A DNA stretch of 16,067 nucleotides from an uncultured Anaerostipes sp. (GTDB taxonomy: Bacteria > Bacillota > Clostridia > Lachnospirales > Lachnospiraceae), in contig CAAEIR010000133.1 in assembly GCA_900756035.1 (NCBI GenBank), positions 1 to 16,067 on the forward strand, in the 5' to 3' direction. The notes below the pieces were generated by a model. It ran no database searches, was not told the DNA's origin, and was given only the letters and a program-made list of their open reading frames with translations. The position numbers and the translations under genes are program-made. This document shows, in pieces, positions 8,240 to 15,536 of the stretch (position 1 is its first letter; each line of letters opens with the position of its first letter).

Positions 8240-8312
8240 GCTGCTGTGGCACAGGAGGTAGCGCACCTCATTGGTAGTGAGGAGGTCACGGGTTCAACTC
8301 CCGTCAGCAGCT
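8240..8312 (+). tRNA. tRNA-Thr (anticodon GGT)
   Basis: The cloverleaf is clear: acceptor GCTGCTG (8240-8246) / CAGCAGC (8305-8311), anticodon stem CCTCA (8266-8270) / TGAGG (8278-8282) with loop TTGGTAG (anticodon GGT, 8273-8275), and T arm ACGGG-TTCAACT-CCCGT (8288-8304). The discriminator is T and CCA is not encoded. The D stem GCAC (8249-8252) / GCGC (8261-8264) has one A-C mismatch. It has its own promoter and terminator and stands alone. Confidence 0.95.
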
Positions 8313-8320
8313 TGAATGGG

Positions 8321-8361
8321 AATGGCTAAGACATCTTAAGTGATGTTTTAGCCATTTTTAG
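8321..8361 (+). terminator. Terminator after tRNA-Thr
   Basis: AATGGCTAAGACATC (8321-8335) pairs over 15 bp, with one G-U, with GATGTTTTAGCCATT (8342-8356), followed by TTTTTAGTTT. Confidence 0.88.
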
Positions 8362-8474
8362 TTTAAAAAGTTTCGCCGATATGTATCGGAAGGAAGGATT
8401 CCGGCGAGAATATATAGGAAACTGGGTATTGTTGTATGTGATGATTTCTGGGGAAGGGAAGAAAGGAGAAAAGA

Positions 8475-9800
8475 ATGCAGAGACGTTACAAAGGAAAAAT
8501 CAAATATATGGCTGTACTGTTTTTGACAATCATTTGTGTGCAAATGAATATGGTTTCGGCAGCAATGCCGGGATATTTTGAGAATCCTGAGCAGGTTTAT
8601 GAGCAGTTTAAAACACAGGTTTATAATCCGGAGTTTAAAATGCAGTATGGTTTTTTAAAAGAACGAATTCCTGTGTATAGTGATTTCCGTGGATCAAAAA
8701 GGATTGGAAGTGCCCCGAAATATTCAGGAGTGCTTGTTGTCAGTAAAACGGATTCTTATGTTCAGGTGATTTATGAGAAGAAAAAAGGTTCTGGAATCGG
8801 ATGGATTTTGAAAGAAGATTATCAGAATGTTTCAATTTCTTATGACGGACGGGAAAAACAGCTCTTGGCGGATGGAACCTACTGGATGGAGAATCAGGAA
8901 ACAGGGGGAAAACGAGAGGTAAGACTTGCTTTTCAGGGAGATCAGCAGTATCAGATTCAGGAAATTGATCAGGAGCAAAAGAGCAAAGAACAGAGGTATG
9001 TTTTGATTCGGGAATATGATCATTTTTATGTTAAATATGCAAAAAGCGGAAAGTATTTAGGGGTCGATGATAAGAATAATCTGGTTTCAAAAAAAATAAC
9101 AGGGACGGTCAAAAATCAGTTTTCAGAAGGAAAAACATTTGCTTCAAAACGGTTTCAATGGAAATTTCGGCGATTGAAAAATAAAAACACTGTACCGCAC
9201 CGGAATTTTCTTCAGTATGATCCGGCATGGGCAAGGAGAGATTATGGAAATGTCAGCGATTACAGTGGAAAAATGGCGGCAGCCGGCTGTGGAGTTGTGG
9301 CGATTACCAACGCAGTTTATGCGTTAAACGGTCAGTTTATTGATCCGATGATGTTGGCTGATTTTGCTGTGGAGAAGAATTTCCGAATTATAGGTTCGGG
9401 GACTCATGATGGTATTTTTAAGGCAGCAGCAAAAAAATTTGGAGAAGCTTATGGGTTCTATTATGTCAAAAAGAGTTACAATACATCAGAGGTCCGGGAA
9501 TATTTGAAAAAAGGTTGTGTGGCGATTTCACATGTGCCGGGGCATTATGTAACAGTTGCCGATTTCCGCCCGAAAACAAAAAAATATCTGGTTTTAGATT
9601 CCGGCCCGATTTCGAGACGTCCGACAGATGGCTTTGGAAACTGGCTGAAACGAGAGAAACTGGAATCCGGCAGTCTGACTTCTTCGGTGTACTATATTTT
9701 AGCGCCAACTGCCAATCCGGAGAATTATGAACAGGTGAAAAGCGTGAGTTTTCAAAAAGATATGAATTTCCTGATTTTGCGCATGGGAATAAAGAAATAA
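8475..9800 (+). CDS. Secreted C39-like (BtrH/papain-fold) cysteine peptidase homologue with SH3-like and trefoil-like regions
   Basis: The 441-residue protein starts with basic residues and a hydrophobic core (about 11-22), and probable signal peptidase cleavage after VSAA (about residue 30). Residues about 62-116 (PVYSDFRGSKRIG to GWILKEDY) look like a bacterial SH3 domain. Residues about 130-230 (YVLIREYDHFYVKYAKSGKY, LGVDD) look like a ricin/beta-trefoil repeat. Residues 245-410 form a Peptidase_C39_2 domain: AAGCGVVAITNAV with Cys272, SHVPGHYVTVADF with His357, and YLVLDSGP with Asp375 complete a plausible triad. The export signal and binding-type domains suggest a surface enzyme acting on peptides or cell wall; the substrate is unknown. 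AAAGGAG before the ATG supports the start. The leader at 8375-8415 has small overlapping inverted repeats (CCGAT/ATCGG and CGCCG/CGGCG). Confidence 0.8.
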   Translation: MQRRYKGKIKYMAVLFLTIICVQMNMVSAAMPGYFENPEQVYEQFKTQVYNPEFKMQYGFLKERIPVYSDFRGSKRIGSAPKYSGVLVVSKTDSYVQVIYEKKKGSGIGWILKEDYQNVSISYDGREKQLLADGTYWMENQETGGKREVRLAFQGDQQYQIQEIDQEQKSKEQRYVLIREYDHFYVKYAKSGKYLGVDDKNNLVSKKITGTVKNQFSEGKTFASKRFQWKFRRLKNKNTVPHRNFLQYDPAWARRDYGNVSDYSGKMAAAGCGVVAITNAVYALNGQFIDPMMLADFAVEKNFRIIGSGTHDGIFKAAAKKFGEAYGFYYVKKSYNTSEVREYLKKGCVAISHVPGHYVTVADFRPKTKKYLVLDSGPISRRPTDGFGNWLKREKLESGSLTSSVYYILAPTANPENYEQVKSVSFQKDMNFLILRMGIKK

Positions 9801-9815
9801 GGCATGTCCTTTTCC

Positions 9816-9844
9816 TTGACACTGTTTCACGGGAGTGATATAAT
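9816..9844 (+). promoter_or_regulatory. Near-perfect promoter of the ABC importer operon
   Basis: TTGACA (9816-9821), 17-nt spacer and TATAAT (9839-9844), with an extended -10 TG at 9836-9837. The short leader has a weak stem (GCGTT 9858-9862 / AACGC 9871-9875) and then GAGGAGG (9886-9892), 7 nt before the ATG. No T-box or other known riboswitch is seen here. Confidence 0.92.
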
Positions 9845-9899
9845 TTAGCACATAAAAGCGTTGAAGTATTAACGCGTGTGAGAGCGAGGAGGAAAAGTT

Positions 9900-10904
9900 A
9901 TGACATTCAAAAAAGTGATGGCAGCAGGTATGGCAGCAGTATTGAGTTTGTCTGTGATGGCAGGCTGTTCAAAAGAGGAAGAATCATCTGGACAAAAGAA
10001 GATCGGAGTTGTTCAGTTAGTGGAACATGATGCTCTGGATGCTGCTTACAAAGGATTTAAAGAAGGTCTGGAAGATGCAGGTTACAAAGATGGCGATAAG
10101 ATTAAGATTGAATATAAAAACGCACAGAACGAACAATCTAACTGCCAGACAATTGCACAGCAGTTTGTAACAGACAAATGTGATTTAGTTCTTGCGATTG
10201 CAACACCGGCAGCACAGGCAATGGCGAATGAATCAAAAGACATCCCGATTCTGGTAACTGCAGTTACAGATCCGGCAAGTTCTAAATTAGTAAAATCTAA
10301 TGAAAAACCGGGTGGTAATGTATCAGGAACTTCAGATTTAACTCCGGTTGCAAAACAGATGAGTTTATTAAAAGAACTGGTTCCATCTGCAAAGAAAGTT
10401 GCGATGCTGTATTGTTCAGCAGAGGCAAACTCAAAATTCCAGGTTAACCTTGCTAAGAAAGAAGCAAAAAAACTCGGATTAACATCTGTAGATGCGACAG
10501 TATCTGAATCCAGTGAAATCCGACAGGTTGTAGAGTCTCTAAAAGGTAAAGTAGATGCAATCTATGCACCGACAGATAATACAATTGCAGCGGGAATCAA
10601 TACAGTATCAATGGTTGCTAATGAAGCAAAACTGCCTTTGATTGTCGGAGAAGAAGGAATGTGTACCGGAGGCGGACTGGCAACTTACGGATTAAATTAT
10701 TACGAGTTAGGAAAACAGACAGCAGCACAGGCTGTGAAGATTCTGGAAGGAAAAGCAGAGACAAAAGATATGCCGATTGAATATCAGGAAAATGCGGATC
10801 TGATCATTAATAAAGACACAGCGAAGACTTTAGGAATTGAGATTCCGAAGAAACTTCAAAAAGATGCAAAAATGGTTACAACGCAGAAGACCAGCGAGAA
10901 ATAG
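9900..10904 (+). CDS. ABC transporter substrate-binding lipoprotein, TrpX-like (ABC_sub_bind family)
   Basis: The 334-residue product has a lipoprotein signal: basic start, hydrophobic core and the lipobox VMAGC, with Cys23 as the lipidated residue, followed by a polar linker. The mature part begins IGVVQLVEHDALDAAYKGF, typical of the ABC_sub_bind (periplasmic-binding fold) family that includes TrpX of streptococci. The ATPASQAM-like segment (ATPAAQAMANES) and AVTDPASSKLV are also family features. TrpX homologues bind aromatic amino acids, but the family covers other substrates and none is proved here. It is the first gene of a three-gene importer and would be anchored on the outer face of the membrane. 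Confidence 0.88.
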   Translation: MTFKKVMAAGMAAVLSLSVMAGCSKEEESSGQKKIGVVQLVEHDALDAAYKGFKEGLEDAGYKDGDKIKIEYKNAQNEQSNCQTIAQQFVTDKCDLVLAIATPAAQAMANESKDIPILVTAVTDPASSKLVKSNEKPGGNVSGTSDLTPVAKQMSLLKELVPSAKKVAMLYCSAEANSKFQVNLAKKEAKKLGLTSVDATVSESSEIRQVVESLKGKVDAIYAPTDNTIAAGINTVSMVANEAKLPLIVGEEGMCTGGGLATYGLNYYELGKQTAAQAVKILEGKAETKDMPIEYQENADLIINKDTAKTLGIEIPKKLQKDAKMVTTQKTSEK

Positions 10905-10928
10905 AAGTCGTGGATTTCTGTAAAAGTC

Positions 10929-10958
10929 AAAGGTGCCTTCGAACTTGAGGGCACTTTT
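10929..10958 (+). terminator. Intra-operon hairpin between lipoprotein and permease genes
   Basis: AAAGGTGCCTTC (10929-10940) pairs with GAGGGCACTTTT (10947-10958) over 12 positions with two G-U pairs and a 6-nt loop. The T-run is only four bases and lies in the stem. It probably acts as a partial terminator or mRNA stabiliser, so the binding protein is made in excess over the membrane parts. Confidence 0.6.
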
Positions 10959-10985
10959 GTACGTTTAGAAATGAGGTAAAAGAAA

Positions 10986-11879
10986 ATGATATTATTGACA
11001 AACCTTTATAGTGCTTTGGCACAGGGAACATTGTGGGGAATCATGGCTCTGGGTGTTTATATAACATTCAGAATTCTGGATATTGCAGATTTATCCTGTG
11101 ATGGTACATTTGCACTGGGCGGATGTATCAGTGCAATCTTCATTACCAGAGGAGTGGATCCTTTTTTGACACTCTTACTTGCACTTGCAGGCGGTATGAT
11201 CGCAGGACTGGCAACAGGCCTTTTACATACGAAGTTGATGATTCCGGCAATCTTATCAGGAATCTTAACAATGATTGCCCTCTGGTCTGTGAATATTCGT
11301 GTAATGGGCGGACCAAACGTTTCCCTTCTCGGAGAAGATACAGCATTCACTAAAATGATGGAAGGAATCGGAGTAGATCAGACTCTGGCGACTCTTTTAG
11401 TCGGTGTTTTGATCGGTGCGATTGTGATTGCGGCACTGTATTGGTTTTTCGGTACAGAGATCGGTTGTGCTCTCCGTGCCACAGGAAATAATGAATTTAT
11501 GGTTCGTGCATTAGGTGGAAATACAGACACATCCAAAGTTCTGGGACTTGTAATTTCAAATGGTCTGATATCTTTGTCAGGAGCGCTGGTTGCCCAGAAT
11601 CAGGGATACGGAGATGTAAAAATGGGAACCGGAGCGATTGTTATCGGTCTGGCATCTATTGTTATCGGAGAGGTTATTTTTGGAAAACGCTTTAATTTTG
11701 CCTACATTCTGGCATCTTTAATTGGCGGAGCCATTGTTTATCGAATGATTATTGCATTGGTGCTGCACCTCGGACTGAGCACAGATGATATGAAACTGTT
11801 TACGGCAATTATTGTAGCGCTGGCACTTGGTATTCCTGCGATTAAGGCAAAATATTCACAGCGCAGAACGCCGGCATAG
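10986..11879 (+). CDS. ABC transporter permease, LivH/TrpY-like
   Basis: The 297-residue protein has about eight hydrophobic segments and belongs to the BPD_transp_2 (branched-chain amino acid-type) permeases. The segments ALRATGNNEFMVRALGGNTD and ISNGLISLSGALVAQNQGYG are characteristic of this family and contain the loop that contacts the ATPase. GAGGT lies upstream of the ATG. It follows the lipoprotein gene after an 81-nt gap containing a hairpin and is followed by the ATPase gene, completing an importer. Confidence 0.9.
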   Translation: MILLTNLYSALAQGTLWGIMALGVYITFRILDIADLSCDGTFALGGCISAIFITRGVDPFLTLLLALAGGMIAGLATGLLHTKLMIPAILSGILTMIALWSVNIRVMGGPNVSLLGEDTAFTKMMEGIGVDQTLATLLVGVLIGAIVIAALYWFFGTEIGCALRATGNNEFMVRALGGNTDTSKVLGLVISNGLISLSGALVAQNQGYGDVKMGTGAIVIGLASIVIGEVIFGKRFNFAYILASLIGGAIVYRMIIALVLHLGLSTDDMKLFTAIIVALALGIPAIKAKYSQRRTPA

Positions 11880-11896
11880 AAAGAGGGGGCGAAGAG

Positions 11897-12691
11897 ATGT
11901 TAGATATTAAAAATGTTCATAAAACCTTTAATAAAGGAACGATTAATGAGAAAAAGGCATTAACCGGAGTGGAACTTCATTTAAATCAGGGAGATTTTGT
12001 TACAATCATTGGTGGAAACGGAGCCGGAAAATCTACAACGCTGAATATGATTGCAGGAGTGTATCCGATTGATCAGGGAAGTATTATTCTGGATGGAAAG
12101 GATATTTCAGACCTTCCGGAATATAAGAGAGCATATATGTTGGGACGTGTATTTCAGGACCCAATGATGGGAACAGCTGCCGGAATGGAGATTCAGGAAA
12201 ACATGGCGATGGCTTACCGTAGAGGGAAACATCGTGGATTAAGCTGGGGAATTACAAAAAAAGAAAAGAAATTATTTAGAGAAAAGCTTCAGATGTTGGA
12301 TCTTGGGCTGGAGGAGCGTATGACTTCAAAAGTTGGTCTGTTATCCGGAGGACAGCGACAGGCATTGACACTTTTGATGGCTACTTTAAGAAAACCGAGT
12401 CTTTTGCTGTTAGATGAGCATACAGCGGCTCTGGATCCAAAGACTGCAAAGAAGGTTTTAGATATTACGGAGAAGATTGTTGCCAGAGATAACTTGACAA
12501 CGATGATGGTAACTCATAATATGAAAGATGCAATCAACATCGGAAATCGGCTGGTTATGATGAGTGATGGAAAGATTATTTATGATGTATCAGGTGAAGA
12601 AAAGAAGAACTTAAAAGTAGCGGATCTTCTTCAGAAATTTGAAGAAGCAAGTGGTGGAGAGTTCGCAAATGACCGTATGTTATTGGCATAA
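11897..12691 (+). CDS. ABC transporter ATP-binding protein, TrpZ-like
   Basis: The 264-residue nucleotide-binding domain contains Walker A GGNGAGKS (39-46), the Q-loop Gln87 (RVFQDP), signature LSGGQ (149-153), Walker B LLLLDE (169-174) and the switch His207 (VTHNM). The D-loop AALDP is normal. It powers the adjacent permease. It begins 17 nt after the permease gene with GAGGGGG upstream. The metY-like gene begins 29 nt later, so it is probably part of the same transcript. Confidence 0.93.
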   Translation: MLDIKNVHKTFNKGTINEKKALTGVELHLNQGDFVTIIGGNGAGKSTTLNMIAGVYPIDQGSIILDGKDISDLPEYKRAYMLGRVFQDPMMGTAAGMEIQENMAMAYRRGKHRGLSWGITKKEKKLFREKLQMLDLGLEERMTSKVGLLSGGQRQALTLLMATLRKPSLLLLDEHTAALDPKTAKKVLDITEKIVARDNLTTMMVTHNMKDAINIGNRLVMMSDGKIIYDVSGEEKKNLKVADLLQKFEEASGGEFANDRMLLA

Positions 12692-12720
12692 AAGAATTAC
12701 TAGAAGAAAAGGGGATCAAG

Positions 12721-14001
12721 ATGAGCAATTTTAAAATCGAAACAAAGTGTATACAATCTGGATGGACACCGAAAAAAGGAGAGCCAAGAGTTCTGCCGAT
12801 TTACCAGAGTACGACATTTAAGTATGATACAAGTGAGCAGATGGGAAAACTGTTTGATTTAGAGGATGAAGGGTATTTTTATACACGACTCCAAAATCCT
12901 ACAAATGATGCAGTTGCAGCAAAAATTTGCGATATGGAAGGCGGGGTTGCAGCAATGCTGACTTCTTCCGGTCAGGCAGCAAACTTCTATGCGATTATGA
13001 ATATTTGTGAGGCTGGTGATCACATTGTGTGTTCTTCTGCAGTTTACGGTGGTACTTATAACTTATATGCGCATACGATTCGTAAAATGGGTGTAGAAGC
13101 TACTTTTGTAGAGCCGGATGCCAGCGAGGAAGAATTGAATGCGGCATTTCGCGAAAATACGAAGGCAGTATTTGGAGAGACCATTTCTAATCCGTCATTG
13201 GATGTACTGGATTTTGAAGTGTTTGCAAAAGCAGCTCACGAACATGGAGTGCCATTAATTGTGGATAATACATTTGCGACACCAATCAACTGCCGTCCGT
13301 TTGAATGGGGAGCTGATATTGTAACTCATTCTACGACAAAATATATGGATGGGCATGCAACTTGTGTAGGTGGAGCGATTGTAGACAGTGGTAATTTTGA
13401 CTGGGAAGCACAGGGTGAGAAATATGCTTGCCTGACACAGCCGGATGAGACATACCATGGAATTATCTATACTCAAAAGTTTGGAAAAGGGGCATATATT
13501 ACAAAGGCGACTGCTCAGCTGATGAGAGATTTAGGTTCAATTCAGTCACCACAGAATGCATTTTTATTAAACCTTGGCTTAGAAACTCTTCATCTGCGTA
13601 TGCCAAGGCATTGTGAGAATGCCTTGAAAGTGGCGCAGTTTTTAAAGAATCATGAGAAGGTAGCTTGGGTTCACTGTCCTCATATGGAAGGGGATAAGAA
13701 TTATGAACTTGCAAAAAAATATATGCCGAATGGAACCTGCGGTGTTATCACATTTGGTTTAAAAGGCGGACGTGAAGCATCAATTCAGATGATGGATCAG
13801 TTAAAGCTGGTGGCGATTGTAACTCACGTGGCAGATGCGAGAAGTTGTGTTCTGCATCCGGCCAGCCATACACATCGTCAGATGAATGATCAGGAGCTGT
13901 TAGATGCAGGAGTACAGCCGGATTTAATTCGATTTAGTGTAGGAATCGAAAATGCCGATGACATTATTACCGATATAGAGCAGGCATTACAGCACGTTTA
14001 A
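12721..14001 (+). CDS. O-acetylhomoserine sulfhydrylase (MetY-type, PLP Cys/Met metabolism family)
   Basis: The 426-residue protein belongs to the Cys/Met-metabolism PLP enzymes. The PLP-binding Lys207 is in STTKYMDGHATCVGG, Asp182 in VDNTFATP and the neighbouring-subunit Tyr/Arg pair in YTRLQNPT (54-61). The length and the segment LETLHLRMPRHCENA fit MetY/O-acetylhomoserine aminocarboxypropyltransferase, which makes homocysteine from O-acetylhomoserine and sulfide. Methionine gamma-lyase and cystathionine enzymes share the fold and are usually about 30 residues shorter. AAAAGGGG precedes the ATG. Being 29 nt behind the ABC ATPase suggests co-transcription. No clear GC-rich terminator follows before the tRNA-Glu promoter. 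Confidence 0.85.
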   Translation: MSNFKIETKCIQSGWTPKKGEPRVLPIYQSTTFKYDTSEQMGKLFDLEDEGYFYTRLQNPTNDAVAAKICDMEGGVAAMLTSSGQAANFYAIMNICEAGDHIVCSSAVYGGTYNLYAHTIRKMGVEATFVEPDASEEELNAAFRENTKAVFGETISNPSLDVLDFEVFAKAAHEHGVPLIVDNTFATPINCRPFEWGADIVTHSTTKYMDGHATCVGGAIVDSGNFDWEAQGEKYACLTQPDETYHGIIYTQKFGKGAYITKATAQLMRDLGSIQSPQNAFLLNLGLETLHLRMPRHCENALKVAQFLKNHEKVAWVHCPHMEGDKNYELAKKYMPNGTCGVITFGLKGGREASIQMMDQLKLVAIVTHVADARSCVLHPASHTHRQMNDQELLDAGVQPDLIRFSVGIENADDIITDIEQALQHV

Positions 14002-14041
14002 AAATCAGCTCATAAATTTTTGAAAAAAATGAAAAAAGTGC

Positions 14042-14069
14042 TTGACTTTTGATGAAAAGTGCGTATAAT
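14042..14069 (+). promoter_or_regulatory. Promoter of tRNA-Glu
   Basis: TTGACT (14042-14047), 16-nt spacer, perfect TATAAT (14064-14069). The start would fall near 14076, inside the left arm of a leader hairpin. Confidence 0.8.
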
Positions 14070-14072
14070 TAT

Positions 14073-14101
14073 AAAGGTAGCTGTGAGGAACAGTTACCTT
14101 T
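14073..14101 (+). other. Leader hairpin ahead of tRNA-Glu
   Basis: AAAGGTAGCTGT (14073-14084) and ACAGTTACCTTT (14090-14101) pair over 12 bp with one G-U and a 5-nt loop. If transcription starts near 14076, about nine of these pairs form in the RNA. No T-run follows, so this is not a terminator. It ends 8 nt before the mature tRNA and may guide RNase P processing. Confidence 0.55.
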
Positions 14102-14109
14102 ATGAATAA

Positions 14110-14181
14110 GGCTCCATGGTCAAGCGGTTAAGACGCGACCCTCTCAAGGTCGAATCACGAGTTCGATTCTCGTTGGAGTCA
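14110..14181 (+). tRNA. tRNA-Glu (anticodon CTC)
   Basis: Acceptor GGCTCCA (14110-14116) pairs with TGGAGTC (14174-14180) with one G-U; anticodon stem CGACC (14136-14140) / GGTCG (14148-14152) encloses loop CTCTCAA with CTC at 14143-14145; the T arm CGAG-TTCGATT-CTCG is intact. The discriminator is A and CCA is not encoded. A convergent integrase gene begins 86 nt beyond its 3' end, so this tRNA is the probable attachment site of an integrated element. Confidence 0.95.
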
Positions 14182-14182
14182 T

Positions 14183-14222
14183 AAGCTACAAACCTCGTAT
14201 TTATGCGGTTTGTAGCTTTTTT
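14183..14222 (+). terminator. Terminator after tRNA-Glu
   Basis: AAGCTACAAACC (14183-14194) pairs perfectly with GGTTTGTAGCTT (14207-14218) around a 12-nt loop, followed by a T-run. If the element crossed over inside the tRNA, this terminator is carried by the element; it may therefore restore tRNA termination after insertion. Confidence 0.9.
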
Positions 14223-14237
14223 GTTTTTCTGGATAAA

Positions 14238-14263
14238 AAAGTGCTAAACAAAAGTGCTAAACA
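14238..14263. repeat. 13-bp tandem repeat, probable integrase arm-type binding sites
   Basis: AAAGTGCTAAACA occurs twice head to tail (14238-14250 and 14251-14263), exactly repeated, between the tRNA terminator and the 3' end of the integrase gene. Short direct repeats next to the attachment core are typical arm-binding sites of the N-terminal domain of tyrosine integrases. No further copy was noticed elsewhere in the window. Confidence 0.6.
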
Positions 14264-14267
14264 AAAT

Positions 14268-15458
14268 TTATTTTTCGTTCCCTGACTTAAATATAATATT
14301 CTCGAAAGCATCCAAAGATTGCTGTTTTCGATCTCCATGGATGTGTGCATATTTCTGCAAAAAGGTAGCAGGGGTATTTCCCATAATTTCAGACAAAACC
14401 TTATCAGATTCCCCACGTTCATAGTTTGTCGTTGCAAATGTATGCCGACATCCATACAGAGTGATCACAGGCAAGCTTTTCTCATGATTTGCATTATAAC
14501 GCTTCTCGGTTCTGGTAAACATCCGATACAGATGATCGGGACGGACAGGAGTACCGATCTCTGTATTAAAGAGAAAATCATTGTCAAACAGATCTGGATG
14601 CTGCAATCTCATTTCCTTCTTCCAGAGTAACTTTTTCTTAATGATCTTGTTTAAAGTATCAGGAAGGTAAACAGCTCTGAACGAATTAGCACCCTTCATA
14701 TTGTCTTCCAGTACACCATGTTTATTTAAAGTTCGATGCATATAAAAGCACTGCCGTTCAGGATCATAATCACTTTCTGCAAGTCCACAAGTTTCGCTGG
14801 GGCGAGAACCAAGTAAGATCTGGCAGCAGAACATAGCATAATAATGTGACTCTTTTGCTTCTCTGGAACTTAAAAAGATAGAGATCTGTTCATCAGACCA
14901 TGTCTGTTTGACTACGTATGCCACTTTATTTCGCTTTATTCCAATCATTGGATCATCTTTACCATCAATCAATTTTAAAGGAGATACGGCAAAGTTAAAT
15001 ACATCACAGAGGACATTGATACATTTGTTTACAGTTTCAGCTCCATATTTACGTTTCTTAGGATTGTTTCCATCTTCCAAACTCCTCTTAAAATTTAAAA
15101 TATGTTTTGGCTCGATCGCAGAAATTGTAACATCCTCAAACACAGGAAAGATATACCGGTCTAAATATCCGCGGTAAGTCCGATAAGTCTGATCGGCATA
15201 AGTCTTTTTATTCGCTTCTAACCATGTATCTGCAACCTTTCCAAAAAATTCTTCTGATTGCTTTTTTACTCTTTCTTCTTTTACCTCATTTTTAATTTGA
15301 AGGGTAAGTTTCGCATCATCTTGTTTCGCGTCCTTTTTATTTGCTCTCGATGGACCATAGACACGCTTTTTCAAAAGCGGATGCCACTGTGAAGCCATGT
15401 AGATTCTTTTTGTTTTTCCAGTTTTCTTACTTGTACGATCCTGCTTGATTACAGCCAT
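14268..15458 (-). CDS. int: Tyrosine recombinase integrase of an element inserted at tRNA-Glu
   Basis: The 396-residue protein has a basic N-terminal arm-binding region (residues about 1-65), a SAM-like core-binding domain (about 72-165) and a C-terminal catalytic domain. The first catalytic Arg219 is in LLGSRPSETCGL, the beta-hairpin Lys is in DNMKGANSFRAVYL, the second Arg338 is in LYGCRHTFAT and the nucleophile Tyr370 is in FLQKYAHIHG. Two usual His positions differ: HxxR reads YxxR (Tyr335) and the GH box reads GN (Asn361). The start at 15458 is chosen because AAAGGA lies 8-9 nt upstream; the earlier ATG at 15467 directly abuts it. It points toward the tRNA, the standard arrangement for tRNA-targeting phages and conjugative elements. 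Confidence 0.92.
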   Translation of the reverse strand: MAVIKQDRTSKKTGKTKRIYMASQWHPLLKKRVYGPSRANKKDAKQDDAKLTLQIKNEVKEERVKKQSEEFFGKVADTWLEANKKTYADQTYRTYRGYLDRYIFPVFEDVTISAIEPKHILNFKRSLEDGNNPKKRKYGAETVNKCINVLCDVFNFAVSPLKLIDGKDDPMIGIKRNKVAYVVKQTWSDEQISIFLSSREAKESHYYAMFCCQILLGSRPSETCGLAESDYDPERQCFYMHRTLNKHGVLEDNMKGANSFRAVYLPDTLNKIIKKKLLWKKEMRLQHPDLFDNDFLFNTEIGTPVRPDHLYRMFTRTEKRYNANHEKSLPVITLYGCRHTFATTNYERGESDKVLSEIMGNTPATFLQKYAHIHGDRKQQSLDAFENIIFKSGNEK

Positions 15459-15487
15459 ATGTATCATCCTTTCTTAGAAAAAGGGCA

Positions 15488-15522
15488 TAAAAAATACACC
15501 CTATGATTTTTAGAGGATGTAT
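15488..15522 (-). terminator. Minus-strand terminator or attenuator between DUF4160 gene and integrase
   Basis: On the minus strand ATACATCCT (15522-15514) pairs with AGGGTGTAT (15502-15494), including one G-U, around an 11-nt loop and is followed by a T-run (15494-15489). On the plus strand the same repeat has a mismatch and no T-run, so it acts on minus-strand transcripts. It would end the DUF4160 transcript 30 nt before the integrase start codon. Confidence 0.7.
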
Positions 15523-15530
15523 GATATAAT
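15522..15530 (+). promoter_or_regulatory. Extended -10 promoter for a short plus-strand RNA
   Basis: TGATATAAT (15522-15530) is a perfect extended -10 box; the hexamer at -35 spacing (TATGAT, 15502-15507) is poor, which extended -10 promoters tolerate. Transcription would start near 15537. Only non-coding sequence and a terminator follow. Confidence 0.5.
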
Positions 15531-15536
15531 ACTAGT

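Noticed and set aside
8381..8581. Plus-strand frame ahead of the C39-like gene
   Set aside because: It overlaps the signal peptide coding region in another frame; the downstream ATG has the good ribosome binding site and a real signal peptide.
14001..14022. A/T inverted repeat after the metY-like gene as a terminator
   Set aside because: The stem is only A-T pairs with no GC core, so it is unlikely to stop transcription efficiently.
14908..15177. Plus-strand frame of 89 codons within the integrase gene
   Set aside because: Antisense shadow of a well-supported integrase; no start signal or family features.
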